Assembly: GCA_965217135.1 (NCBI GenBank)
Contig: OZ244249.1
Coordinates: 2,232,001-2,296,000 of the forward strand
Direction: 5' to 3'
From: HXMU1420-2 sp017643305
GTDB taxonomy: Bacteria; Pseudomonadota; Alphaproteobacteria; Rhodobacterales; Rhodobacteraceae
DNA: 64,000 nucleotides
Of this stretch, positions 15,711 to 24,540 are shown piece after piece (within the stretch, counting starts at the first letter, position 1; each line of letters begins with the position of its first letter). The notes below the pieces were generated by a model, which did no database searches, was not told the DNA's origin, and worked only from the letters and a program-made list of their open reading frames with translations. A program made the translations under genes and the position numbers.

Positions 15711-17954
15711 TCATTTTTTACCCACCTTAACCAGGCATGAATGCGCCACGGGACCCTGGGCCAGCCTTGATGTGCCTTTGTCGAGGGTCAGCACGTTCGG
15801 GTTGCCATGGCGGCAGAGGTCGCCGTCAGGGTCGAGCCATGCACCGGTGGCAATTTGGATAACGCCGCGGCGGATGGTATCGCTGGTCCTGAGCTCGGCA
15901 AGGCAGGCCCCCCGGACGTTGTAAAGGCGCAGGATCTGGCCATCCTCCAACCCGCGCGCGGCGGCGTCGTCTGGGTGCATCGTTACCGGTTCCACGCCCC
16001 GGGGCCGGTCGGCCCGGCTAACGGCACCGTGGTCGAACTGGCTGTGCAGCTTATTGCGCGGCTGGTTTGAAATCATATGAAGATGGTCCGGATCTGCTCG
16101 GCCCAACCATTCGGTCGGCTCCATCCAGGTTGGATGGCCCGGGCAATCGTCATAGCCGAAGCCTGCGATGGTCTCCGAATAGATCTCGATCTTGCCTGAC
16201 GGTGTGGCCAATGGATTGGCGTCTGGGTTGTCTCTGAACGCCTGCATCATGATCGTCGGCTTTTCGGGCGCCGGTATCTTGGTCCAACCGTCGCGCTGAA
16301 AATTCTCCCAATCGGGCAGTTCAACGCCTTGCTCCGCCGCTTGTTGACGCGAGATGTCCCAGATCCAGCGCTGCCATTCCTCTGGACTGCGGCCCTCGGT
16401 GAAAACCTCTTCCACGCCCAGTTCGGCGGCGATCCCGCGGAGGATGTCGTGATCATCCCACGCTTGACCCACCGGCGCGATGGCCTGGTCCATGACCACC
16501 TGGTAGGGGTCCTTGGGCGTCAGCGCGATGTCGCTGCGCTCCAGCGGCGTGGTGCAGGGCAAGACGATATCGGCGTGCTTGGCCAGGGCGTTCCAGCACC
16601 ATTCGTTGACGATAATGGTTTCGGGTTTCGCCCAGGCCCGGCGCATCCGGTTGAGGTCCTGATGGTGATGGAACGGGTTGCCACCAGCCCACCAAACAAG
16701 ACGGATGTCGGGATACTCGTAAGACGCGCCGTCATAGTCGAATTTCTCGCCGGGCTTCTCCAGCATGTCTGTCACGCGTGCCACGGGGATGAAATCGGGC
16801 ACCGGATTGCGGCCTTGCGGAAAAGACGCGTAGTTGATCGGCGTCCGGTTCAGCCCGGTATTGTTCATCGCGGAATACCCAAAGCCCAGTCCAGTGCCAG
16901 GCAGGCCGATCTGACCCAGCATTGAGGCTAGCGCGATTGCTGCCCAAAAAGGTTGTTCGCCGTGATCCTGCCGGGTTAGCGACCAGGCCACGGAGATCAT
17001 CGTGCGGCTGGCGGCCATGCGCCGGGCCAGATCACGGATGGCATCAGCAGGTATCTCGCAGATTTCTGCAGCCCATTCAGATGATTTTGGAATGCCATCC
17101 GCGTCGCCCAAAAGATATCCGGCGAAACGATCAAAACCAACCGTATAGCGGTCCAGAAAAGAACAGTCATGGAGATCTTCGCTGAGCAGCACATGCGCGA
17201 GCCCGAGCATCAGTGCCACATCCGTGTTGGGCCGGATCGCCAGCCAATCTGCGTTGACCCAGTCCAGCAGGTCAGCCCTCAGGGGCGAGATATTGACGAA
17301 CTTGACGCCCGCCTCGTGTGCGGTCAGCAGCCCGCCTTTCTGTACGTGTGCGCCGGTCCCACCCTGGCTGATCTGTCCGTTCTTAAGAGGGACACCGCCG
17401 AAGGCAACAAAAAGCTCGCAATCCGAGGCGATGCTCTCCCAGCTCGTGGTCGTATCCAAATGCCCCCGGAACGTGCCCAGAATATGCGGCACCAGAACCT
17501 CGGCGGCGGCAAAGGAATAAGTATTCTTTGATCCGGTATAGCCGCCAATACAATTCAGAAACCGCTTGAGCTGACTTTGTGCATGATGAAAACGGCCCGC
17601 GCTGGCCCAGCCGTAGGAACCCGCATAGATTGCTTTGTTGCCATGGGCCTTGCGCACCCGGTCCAGTTCCCCCGCAACCAACCGGTTTGCTTCGTCCCAA
17701 GAGACTTCCACGAACTCGTCCGAACCGCGCATCTGGCCCGCAGTACCCGGTCCACCCTCCAGCCAGCTCTTGCGGACCATGGGCGCGGTTATCCGCGTCG
17801 GACCCTCCAAGACATTCACAATCCCCGGCCCAATCGGCGATGGATCGGGATCATGTTCAAACCCGCGTAGCGCCGTAACGCGCCCGCGTGATACGTCCAC
17901 ACGGTAAGTGCCCCAGTGAGTGCTTGTCAGTAAGTCGCGTCCCAGATCGGCCAT
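15711..17954 (-). CDS. Molybdopterin-dependent sulfoxide/N-oxide reductase (BisC-like)
   Basis: 747 residues, DMSO-reductase family. Recognisable parts are THWGTYRVDV at the start, SYGWASAGRFHHAQSQLKRF (which holds the serine expected to bind molybdenum in BisC/TorA/DorA enzymes), WWAGGNPFHHHQDLNR and the C-terminal molydopterin dinucleotide-binding domain with NQPRNKLHSQFDHG. There is no twin-arginine signal and no N-terminal [4Fe-4S] cysteine motif, so it is a cytosolic single-subunit enzyme like biotin sulfoxide reductase. It is the last gene of the 26485-15711 operon, starting 3 nt after the persulfide dioxygenase. I infer reduction of a sulfoxide metabolite. An oxidative role is possible. 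Confidence 0.87.
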   Translation of the reverse strand: MADLGRDLLTSTHWGTYRVDVSRGRVTALRGFEHDPDPSPIGPGIVNVLEGPTRITAPMVRKSWLEGGPGTAGQMRGSDEFVEVSWDEANRLVAGELDRVRKAHGNKAIYAGSYGWASAGRFHHAQSQLKRFLNCIGGYTGSKNTYSFAAAEVLVPHILGTFRGHLDTTTSWESIASDCELFVAFGGVPLKNGQISQGGTGAHVQKGGLLTAHEAGVKFVNISPLRADLLDWVNADWLAIRPNTDVALMLGLAHVLLSEDLHDCSFLDRYTVGFDRFAGYLLGDADGIPKSSEWAAEICEIPADAIRDLARRMAASRTMISVAWSLTRQDHGEQPFWAAIALASMLGQIGLPGTGLGFGYSAMNNTGLNRTPINYASFPQGRNPVPDFIPVARVTDMLEKPGEKFDYDGASYEYPDIRLVWWAGGNPFHHHQDLNRMRRAWAKPETIIVNEWCWNALAKHADIVLPCTTPLERSDIALTPKDPYQVVMDQAIAPVGQAWDDHDILRGIAAELGVEEVFTEGRSPEEWQRWIWDISRQQAAEQGVELPDWENFQRDGWTKIPAPEKPTIMMQAFRDNPDANPLATPSGKIEIYSETIAGFGYDDCPGHPTWMEPTEWLGRADPDHLHMISNQPRNKLHSQFDHGAVSRADRPRGVEPVTMHPDDAAARGLEDGQILRLYNVRGACLAELRTSDTIRRGVIQIATGAWLDPDGDLCRHGNPNVLTLDKGTSRLAQGPVAHSCLVKVGKK

Positions 17955-17957
17955 GTA

Positions 17958-18842
17958 TTACAATCCGTTCACCGGCACTTTAAGCACCGGGTTTCCGTCT
18001 TCGTCCCGTGGGATTTCGCCGGCGCGCATGTTGACTTGGAGTGATGGGATGATGAGTTTTGGCATGGCGAGTTCGGCGTCGCGTTTGGTGCGGAAGCGGA
18101 TGAAGTCTTCGCGGGTTTTGCCGTCGCCCACGTGGATGTTGTTTGCGCGTTGGTCGCCGATGGTGGTCTCCCAGGCGATGGCGCGGCCGCCGGGGCCGTA
18201 ATCGTGGCAGATAAAGAGCCGCATTTCCGGTGGCAGGGCCAGCACCTTTTGGATGCTGTCATAAAGCTCGCCCGCGTCACCGCCCGGGAAATCCGCCCGG
18301 GCCGAACCGCCATCGGGCATGAACAACGTATCCCCGGCAAAGGCCGCATCGCCCACCACATGCACCATGCAGGCAGGTGTATGCCCCGCCGTGGCCATGG
18401 CAAAGGCGGTCATGCCGCCGATCTGGTAGGTCTGGCCATCCTCGAACAAAGCATCGAATTGCGAGCCATCGCGCTGGAATTCGGTGCCTTCGTTGAACAC
18501 TTTGCCGAAGACCTCCTGCACTTCCATAATCCGGGCTCCGACCCCTATCTTCCCGCCGAGTTTATCCTGGATATACGGCGCGGCAGACAGGTGGTCGGCA
18601 TGCACGTGCGTTTCGATGATCCACTCCAGGCGCAGGCCACGTTCGGTGATCACATCGATCAGCCGGTCGGCGCTTTCATGGGAAATGCGTCCAGCGGCAT
18701 AGTTGATGTCCATCACGCTGTCGATGATCGCGCAGGCGTCCGAGCCGGGGTCCTTCACAATGTAGGAGATTGTGTTGCTGGCCTCGTCGAAAAAGCCTTC
18801 GACCTCGGGAGTGATCTCCATGTTCACCGGGTAATCGGCCAT
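17958..18842 (-). CDS. Metallo-beta-lactamase-fold persulfide dioxygenase (ETHE1/Blh-like)
   Basis: 294 residues. The metal-binding motif THVHADHLSAAPYIQ and downstream TAGHTPACMVHVV, FAGDTLFMPDGGSARADFPGG and HDYGPGG match bacterial persulfide dioxygenases of the Blh/ETHE1 group, which oxidise glutathione persulfide to sulfite with a single iron. It lies directly after a rhodanese gene, the usual partner in sulfide oxidation. In this operon it would handle sulfane sulfur arising from methanethiol-derived sulfide. A glyoxalase II role is less likely given the ETHE1-like segments and the partner. Confidence 0.88.
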   Translation of the reverse strand: MADYPVNMEITPEVEGFFDEASNTISYIVKDPGSDACAIIDSVMDINYAAGRISHESADRLIDVITERGLRLEWIIETHVHADHLSAAPYIQDKLGGKIGVGARIMEVQEVFGKVFNEGTEFQRDGSQFDALFEDGQTYQIGGMTAFAMATAGHTPACMVHVVGDAAFAGDTLFMPDGGSARADFPGGDAGELYDSIQKVLALPPEMRLFICHDYGPGGRAIAWETTIGDQRANNIHVGDGKTREDFIRFRTKRDAELAMPKLIIPSLQVNMRAGEIPRDEDGNPVLKVPVNGL

Positions 18843-18866
18843 ATGAACTCTCCTTACCTGCTGCGC

Positions 18867-19262
18867 TCAGCCCTGTTCCAGCGGGCCTCCGGCCTTTGTC
18901 CAGGCGCCAATGCCGCCGGTGAGGTTTACGACCGGAGAGAGCCCCATTTCCATCGCGACCTGTGCCGCCATCGCTGAACGGCCGCCAGAAGCGCAGTAGA
19001 ACACGTAGGTCTTGTCCTGGTTGAATTCCGGCTTGTGGGCGGGGCTTTCCGGGTCGATGTGGAATTCCATCATGCCGCGGGACGAAGCGACGGCCCCCGG
19101 GATACGGCCGGTCTTGGCCTGCTCGGTCCCGTCGCGCAGATCGACAAAGACATGGGTCTCGCTGGCCGCCAGCGGCAGCGCCTCTTCGACGCTGATCGCA
19201 GGCACGGTGGCCAGCGCCGCCTTGACGATGTCTTTTGCGCTTTTGGTGATGGTTTGTGCCAT
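18867..19262 (-). CDS. Rhodanese-domain sulfurtransferase
   Basis: 131 residues from ATG 19262, chosen for AAAGGAT upstream; a longer frame to 19295 is not supported. Single rhodanese domain: HVFVDLRDGTEQAKTGRIPGA and the active-site loop YVFYCASGGRSAMAAQVA, in which the Cys carries the persulfide. It transfers sulfane sulfur between small thiols and acceptors. It sits 24 nt before the persulfide dioxygenase gene, the same pairing as in bacterial H2S oxidation operons. Cytosolic. Confidence 0.9.
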   Translation of the reverse strand: MAQTITKSAKDIVKAALATVPAISVEEALPLAASETHVFVDLRDGTEQAKTGRIPGAVASSRGMMEFHIDPESPAHKPEFNQDKTYVFYCASGGRSAMAAQVAMEMGLSPVVNLTGGIGAWTKAGGPLEQG

Positions 19263-19370
19263 GGGTCTATCCTTTTCTTTCAAAATCCGCCGCAATGCGT
19301 TCAGCCGCGTATCCAGTGGCCGGATTACCGGCGCACCCTCTGCTACAGCAGCCGTGCAGCGGGCGTTCTG

Positions 19371-19835
19371 TCATATCTTCAGGTCAAGCCGCGGTTTCCA
19401 GAAGGGACGGAAAAGCTCGATCTTTGGGCAGCGGTTCATCACGACCTTGAGCCCGGCCTCTTCGGCAAGTTTAGCCGCTTTGTCATCATAGACGCCGATC
19501 TGACCCCAGAGGACTTTGGCCCCAATTGCGATGGCCTTCTCGGCCAAGCCATAGAGCTCTTCCTTGGGGCGGAAAACATCGACCATGTCGACCGGTTTGT
19601 CGATCTCTTCCAGCGAGTGATACACTTTCAGACCCCGGATTTCGGTGACAGCCGGATTGGGATTGACCGGCAGGATATCATAGCCGATTTCGCTAAGCTG
19701 TCGCAGTACGCCATAGCTGAACTTGGTCTTGTCGGCGCTGGCGCCCACCATGGCGATGGTTTTGACCGATTTCAGGATATCAGCCAGGTATTTCGGGTCG
19801 TAGTCGTAGATGCGGTCAATATCGGCTTCGGGCAT
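19371..19835 (-). CDS. CoA-binding protein (YccU family)
   Basis: 154 residues. A Rossmann-type CoA-binding domain is recognisable from VKTIAMVGASADKTKFSYGV, YDILPVNPN and KVLWGQIGVYDDKAAKLAEEAGLKVVMNRCPKIE, which is the standard pattern of the YccU/CoA_binding_2 family. Exact activity is unknown for the family; it resembles the CoA-binding part of succinyl-CoA synthetase. It starts immediately after the ferredoxin stop, inside the sulfur operon. It may bind a CoA thioester intermediate, but this is inference. Confidence 0.88.
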   Translation of the reverse strand: MPEADIDRIYDYDPKYLADILKSVKTIAMVGASADKTKFSYGVLRQLSEIGYDILPVNPNPAVTEIRGLKVYHSLEEIDKPVDMVDVFRPKEELYGLAEKAIAIGAKVLWGQIGVYDDKAAKLAEEAGLKVVMNRCPKIELFRPFWKPRLDLKI

Positions 19836-20201
19836 TTACGTCTCCTTCGGCGTGGCGATATCCGCCTTGAGTTCATGGGGTTCGAGCAGGTCGAGGAACG
19901 GGTTGCGATAAAGTTGCCCGTGGCTCTCAACCCCGATTTCAAGCGTGATATCGGATGTTGCCCGCGCCACACAAAGGATCACGTACCCGTTCGTGATTTG
20001 CCGGTTATTGAGCGCGACCTGGCGGCGTTGGTCCACCGTGCCTTCGGTCAGTTTGGCCGCGCAGGTGATGCAGCCGCCGTATTTGCAGCCATAAGGCAAA
20101 TCGACCCCCTGGTCGCGCAGGGCATCCAGCAGCGGGCGGCGGGCATCAACCTCGTAGGTTGCGCCACCGCGGTTGGCGATTGTGACGGTATGGGTGGTCA
20201 T
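19836..20201 (-). CDS. Plant-type [2Fe-2S] ferredoxin
   Basis: 121 residues with the ferredoxin fold and cluster ligands in LPYGCKYGGCITCAAKL followed by a fourth Cys in YVILCVARATSD. It would carry electrons for a Rieske oxygenase (one is encoded upstream in the same operon) or for the molybdoenzyme. Its start overlaps the SBP56 stop by four bases. No reductase is encoded in the operon, so a reductase from elsewhere must feed it. Confidence 0.92.
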   Translation of the reverse strand: MTTHTVTIANRGGATYEVDARRPLLDALRDQGVDLPYGCKYGGCITCAAKLTEGTVDQRRQVALNNRQITNGYVILCVARATSDITLEIGVESHGQLYRNPFLDLLEPHELKADIATPKET

Positions 20202-21550
20202 AGCCAGATATCACTTGTGCAATCACCGCCCGGATAGCGCATTTCGTGACACCGCGCAGGGCCGCCCGGTTCCTGGCCGAAATTGACGATGAAGTCCTGA
20301 TTGATCTTCATGCCACCGTTTTCCGGGTCGCAATCAATCATCACCATGACCCCGCCCTTCTCGCGGATCTCCGGGTAGAACTGGTTATCCCACGTGCTGA
20401 ACAGGCTGGTTGTGACATAGAGCCGCCGTCCGTCGAGGCTGAGCTGGAACATCTGCGGCCCGCCTGCCATCTCGACGCCATTGACCACTGGCGCCTTTCC
20501 CAACAGCCCGCCCATGAATACCTGACCGGTCAGTTTGGGGTTGTGCGGGTCGGTGATGTCATACTGGCGCATGTCGCCGTGCAGCCAGTTGTTGAGATAA
20601 AGATATTTGTCATCCATCGAGATCAGGATGGCCGACATCACCCCCGGCAACGGTATCGGCCATTCCGGGTGCATCTCGTTTTCGACATCGACCACCTTTT
20701 CCCACTGCCATTTGCCCGCGTCATCCTTCCATCAATGGATCACGTTGGTCGAAAGCGCCGCCCCGCAGAACCCGTGGGTGCTGTCGGGGTTGTGGTGGAA
20801 TTTAACCTCTAGCGGAATGAGCCCGTCCTCGCCCAGATAGAAGCTTTCAATCGGCTCACGCTTTTCGAAATCCCAAAAATGCAGTTCACGGCCGTATTTG
20901 AGATGGCCAACCTCCTCCAGATCGAAGCCAGGCATGAAGGTGTTCGGCGCGGCCCATTCGGAACTAACCATGATGTTGTGGCGCGGCTGATACCAGAAAT
21001 CATAGCCGAACTTGATGTCGCCCATCGAATTCTCCCAACGGCCGACAATCTCAAAATCCTTGTTCAGGTGCAGGTATCCGCCCGGGGCCTCTCCCTTGGC
21101 GTCGCCCAGAAACGAGATGATGATTTCACTGCCCAGGCAATGCACCGTGTGCGGACCGCTGAGATTGGCCTTGGCCTTGATCTCGGCGCCGTCGATCACC
21201 TTATGCAGCCGCGGCGCGCGCGGATCGTTTGCGGTGTCGACGATATGCAGGTTGTTCGAGCGCACCCCGGGCAGGATCAGGTATTTGCGGCTCATCGAAC
21301 TGTCGTCATGACAGCTTGATCAGGCATTCCAGCCCATATGATGCAGCTCATCCCCGATCCCCGGCATTTCGAGCCGGTGAATGACCTGGCTGTAGGTCGG
21401 ACTTTCAGGATCAACATACACGGTCGCCAGGTAGTCTGGTTTCTGGATGCCGGTGCCGGTGTAGATCGTAATGGTGTAAAGCAGCTTCTCCCGCGGCGCC
21501 TCGATCGCGGCCTGAGGAGAGGCGTATCCCGGCCCACAACATTCTGACAT
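20198..21550 (-). pseudogene. SBP56-family methanethiol oxidase with two in-frame UGA codons (pseudogene or candidate selenoprotein)
   Basis: One unshifted frame of 450 codons runs from ATG 21550 (GGGAGGAT upstream) to the stop overlapping the ferredoxin start. Family text is preserved end to end: CCGPGYASPQAAIEAPREK, VIHRLEMPGIGDELHHMGWNA, LHKVIDGAEI, FGYDFWYQPRHNIMVSSEWAAPN, LNNWLHGDMRQYDI and RYPGGDCTSDIWL. TGA at 21320-21322 (codon 77) replaces the first Cys of the conserved CSSC motif, giving x-SSC. TGA at 20732-20734 (codon 273) falls where human SELENBP1 has Phe (RFYK); the local sequence would fit Trp. SBP56 enzymes oxidise methanethiol to sulfide, formaldehyde and H2O2. Two nonsense mutations is the default reading; selenocysteine is considered in the findings. 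Confidence 0.75.
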
Positions 21551-21551
21551 T

Positions 21552-22409
21552 TTATCCTCCCATCCGATCTGCAATGGCGACAATACGATTCATGTCTCGC
21601 AGGACCGGTTTTTCAATGAGTTTGCCGTCGATCACGACCAGCCCCGTATCCGCCGCCTCGAATTCAGCGATGATCCGGCGCGCCCGGGCGATCTTGTCCG
21701 CAGATGGCGTGAACACTTCGTTGAGCGTGGCGATCTGTTTTGGATGGACCGAGCCCTTGCCGGCAAATCCCAGGTCGCGCACTTTCTCAGCCTCGATGCG
21801 CATACCCTCCGGATCGTCGAGATCGAGGAACGGTACGTCAATCACGTCGAGCCCCGCCGCAGCGGATGCATGCACGACGCGGGACCGGGCATAAATCATC
21901 GTGTCGAACGTGTTCTGGCACCGCAGTTCTGCAGCCATATCAACGCCGCCAAAGAACATCGCGTCGATCCGGTTCGAACATCTGGCAATCTCGAATGCCG
22001 CCTCCAGCCCCTCATTCGTCTCGATGATGACATGCAGCCGGGTCGCATGGCCCGCCTCGGTCAGAAGCTGATCCAGCATCACCACCTCATCGGGCGTGCG
22101 TACCTTGGGCATCATCAGTGCCGGGGGCGGCGTCGTGCTGGCCAGCACCGCATTCACATCTTCGATCCCGAAGCGTTCGCGCAACGAGTTGATCCTCACG
22201 ATCCGCTCGACACCGTCATAAGCTTGCGGCTGCTCGAACAGAGCCAGAGCTTTCTGCCGTGCTTCGGCTTTGTCCTTGGGCGCGATGCCGTCTTCCAGCT
22301 CGACGCAAACGATATCCGCGCCGCTGGCAAGCGCCTTGGGAAACATCTCGGGCCGCAATCCCGGCGTGAAAATGAAACTGCGGCGAGGGCGGGGTGAGCG
22401 ATTGGTCAT
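21552..22409 (-). CDS. CitE-like HpcH/HpaI-family acyl-CoA lyase
   Basis: 285 residues of the citrate-lyase-beta-like group: RRSFIFTPGLRPEMFPKALASGAD, CVELEDGIAPKDKAEAR, MMPKVRTPDEV, HVIIETNEGLE (metal-binding Glu) and GFAGKGSVHPKQI. Members cleave or form C-C bonds in malyl-CoA, methylmalyl-CoA, citryl-CoA or citramalyl-CoA using Mg2+. It lies between the DmdA-like and SBP56 genes, with 1-2 nt spacing on each side. It would cleave the carbon skeleton left after demethylation, releasing glyoxylate, acetyl-CoA or a similar unit. Substrate is not readable. Confidence 0.87.
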   Translation of the reverse strand: MTNRSPRPRRSFIFTPGLRPEMFPKALASGADIVCVELEDGIAPKDKAEARQKALALFEQPQAYDGVERIVRINSLRERFGIEDVNAVLASTTPPPALMMPKVRTPDEVVMLDQLLTEAGHATRLHVIIETNEGLEAAFEIARCSNRIDAMFFGGVDMAAELRCQNTFDTMIYARSRVVHASAAAGLDVIDVPFLDLDDPEGMRIEAEKVRDLGFAGKGSVHPKQIATLNEVFTPSADKIARARRIIAEFEAADTGLVVIDGKLIEKPVLRDMNRIVAIADRMGG

Positions 22410-22410
22410 G

Positions 22411-23565
22411 TCAGCGTCCCCAGTATTTTGCGCGAACCACCGCGTTGCGGGGGCCGTCAGGTGTATGAACAGTCAGTTCTGTATCCGGTTCCCAATGCGA
22501 TGCGTCAATCAGGCCGATCGCTGCGTTGCAGTCGAAGTCGTGGGCGCGGCAGGAAGAGGCAATCCGCCCCACATTTCGACCTCCAGCCGTAACCGGCCAG
22601 AACGTGCCCTGCGGCGACAGAGGATCGCCGGCTATCTCGACCGGACGTATCTGTCGCGACGGGGTCTGTTTGCCTTGCAGGGCCGTCCACCCGAGGCAGC
22701 CCACATCGCGCTCCATCTCGCAGAATTTCCCCAGCCCGGCCTCGAAGGGCGTCATGTCCTGGGTGATGTCGCTGAGGTAGGACAAGAGCCCGGCCTCGAC
22801 CCGTTCCGCCTGGCAGGGGCAGCCTGCGCGCAGGTCAAGGTCTTTTCCCGCTTCCATCAGGCGATCCCACAGGGCATCGCCACCCGTTTCCCCTTCGAAG
22901 TAAAGCTCGAAACCACCCTGCACCGAATAGCCCGACCGCGCCAGCACCATCGGTGTGCCGTTCACGTCAACGCGGGCGTGGCGGAAGAACCGGATATCCC
23001 TGACCTGTTCGCCCCAGACCCGGGCGGCCAGGTCATCAGCCTTTGGACCCTGAATGCCAAGTGGCGCGACGTGCGGCTCATGGATCGTAACATTCAGCCC
23101 CAACCCTGCCGCAAGGCCTTTGTAAAACAGGATTAGGTCGCTGTCGGCGATCGAGACCCAGTACCGATCCTCGTCGAGGCGTAACAAAACCGGGTCGTTG
23201 GTCATACATCCGTCCCGGTCCACGGTTGGAATGTAAAAACACTGGTCATCTGCCATCTTCGAGATGTCGCGCGGGGTGGACATCTGCACCAGCCGAGCCG
23301 CGTCCGGCCCGCGGATTTCGATCTGGCGTTCGCAGCCCATATCCCAAAGCTGTACCGCTGACTTGAGATGCCGGTAATCCTCGGCGCTGCCTGCGAAACC
23401 GGTGGCAATCAGCATGTTGTTGTAGGGAAAGTACCCCGCCGCACCGGCGGCATGGCTGCGCGCCCAGAAAGGCGAGCGGCGCATCCGCACGGTCAGCGGC
23501 ATCGTCGTCGTACTGTCGTGCATCGTGAAGGCTCGTGTTGGTTGGTTCATGGCACTTTCATGCAT
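22411..23565 (-). CDS. GcvT-family THF-dependent demethylase, DmdA-like
   Basis: About 384 residues from ATG 23565 (other starts at 23592, 23550). The sequence follows dimethylsulfoniopropionate demethylase closely as I remember it: MRRSPFWARSHAAGAAGY, YNNMLIATGF, DYRHLKSAVQLWDMGCERQ, IRGPDAARLVQMSTPR, FYKGLAAGLGLNV, GIQGPKADDL and RSGYSVQGGFELY. GcvT proteins move a methyl or aminomethyl group to tetrahydrofolate. In this operon, which also carries a methanethiol oxidase family gene, S-demethylation is the likeliest chemistry, but substitution at YNNML (YNHML in DmdA) and operon context suggest a substrate other than DMSP. N- or O-demethylation remains possible. Confidence 0.83.
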   Translation of the reverse strand: MHESAMNQPTRAFTMHDSTTTMPLTVRMRRSPFWARSHAAGAAGYFPYNNMLIATGFAGSAEDYRHLKSAVQLWDMGCERQIEIRGPDAARLVQMSTPRDISKMADDQCFYIPTVDRDGCMTNDPVLLRLDEDRYWVSIADSDLILFYKGLAAGLGLNVTIHEPHVAPLGIQGPKADDLAARVWGEQVRDIRFFRHARVDVNGTPMVLARSGYSVQGGFELYFEGETGGDALWDRLMEAGKDLDLRAGCPCQAERVEAGLLSYLSDITQDMTPFEAGLGKFCEMERDVGCLGWTALQGKQTPSRQIRPVEIAGDPLSPQGTFWPVTAGGRNVGRIASSCRAHDFDCNAAIGLIDASHWEPDTELTVHTPDGPRNAVVRAKYWGR

Positions 23566-23625
23566 GTTGCCGGGCACGCCGCCCAATACCATATGGCTTT
23601 GTTCGCCATGCCGTTTCGCGAAGGC

Positions 23626-24528
23626 TCACATCATGCCGCCGGCGGGTTTGTCCTCGCCCGATTGCGCGGCATAGATCGAGCTGTAGCCGCCCGACCAGTT
23701 GGGCGGGATCTGGCAGGGGCGCGGGTCATGCTCGGCCCAGATCACGTGCTCACCCCTTACCACCTTGTAGGTGTTGCGCGTCGGTTGCGGGTGAGCGGTG
23801 TAGGGCTTCGCATCGGAGGACGTGTAGCAGTTCAGCAGAAGCGGACGCGGCACCGGGTTTTTCGAAGCGGGCGAGTAATGGAGCGTGCGGGCGTTGTGCA
23901 CGGTGATGCTGCCCGCTTTGCCAGTCATGTATTCGACGCGACCCGTATCGACGCCCGCCGCATCTTCGTCCGACAGCATCCCAGTCCAGTTTCCGTCAGT
24001 GTCATACTGGTTGTACAGATCGTCATTATGCGAGCCCTTCAGCGCCGCAAGCGGGCCGTTCGTCATGTCGGTATCGGCCAAGTAACAGCCGATGGTGATC
24101 ACGTTGTAATTGGTGTGGGGAAAGAATTGGATATCCTGGTGCCATTTCACCGTGTCCGAGGCATCAAACCATTTGAAATTCAGTTTCGAGTGGTGAAACA
24201 CCACGTTCGGCCCCACCAGATCGGCGGCGACATCGGCCATCAGGCCGGTCGAGAAATTCCAATAGGCGTCGTGCTGGATATCAGGGCTTTTCAGGCGGCG
24301 CAGAACGGGTTTGTCAGCGCTGTGGCCAGGGCCGATATCGAATGTATCGTCTGAGGCACTCACGGCCCGGCTCTTGTCCTGGAACTCTGTCGTGACGCGT
24401 TGCAGCTCGGCCAATACATCTGCGGGCACCAGCTCTTCGACGCTGACAAAACCGTATTCGAAATATCTTTCCCGCTGGGCCTGCGTCAGAACCCGGGCGG
24501 GTTCTTTCAGAATGTCTTCGGGTGTCAT
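23626..24528 (-). CDS. Phytanoyl-CoA dioxygenase-family Fe(II)/2-oxoglutarate oxygenase
   Basis: 300 residues; GGGAGACACGAT precedes ATG 24528. PhyH fold with the iron facial triad recognisable as KWHQDIQFF (HxD) and a distal His in VHNARTLHYSP, plus an Arg-containing RPLLLNCY that would hold 2-oxoglutarate. It should hydroxylate or oxidatively demethylate a small substrate with release of succinate and CO2. It lies 12 nt after the Rieske oxygenase gene, so two different oxygenases serve the same pathway. Confidence 0.87.
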   Translation of the reverse strand: MTPEDILKEPARVLTQAQRERYFEYGFVSVEELVPADVLAELQRVTTEFQDKSRAVSASDDTFDIGPGHSADKPVLRRLKSPDIQHDAYWNFSTGLMADVAADLVGPNVVFHHSKLNFKWFDASDTVKWHQDIQFFPHTNYNVITIGCYLADTDMTNGPLAALKGSHNDDLYNQYDTDGNWTGMLSDEDAAGVDTGRVEYMTGKAGSITVHNARTLHYSPASKNPVPRPLLLNCYTSSDAKPYTAHPQPTRNTYKVVRGEHVIWAEHDPRPCQIPPNWSGGYSSIYAAQSGEDKPAGGMM

Positions 24529-24540
24529 ATCGTGTCTCCC

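Noticed and set aside
20700..20734. SECIS-like structure after the second TGA of the SBP56 frame
   Set aside because: Only a short CCAU/AUGG hairpin spanning the UGA itself was found, and the position is not a cysteine in SELENBP1.
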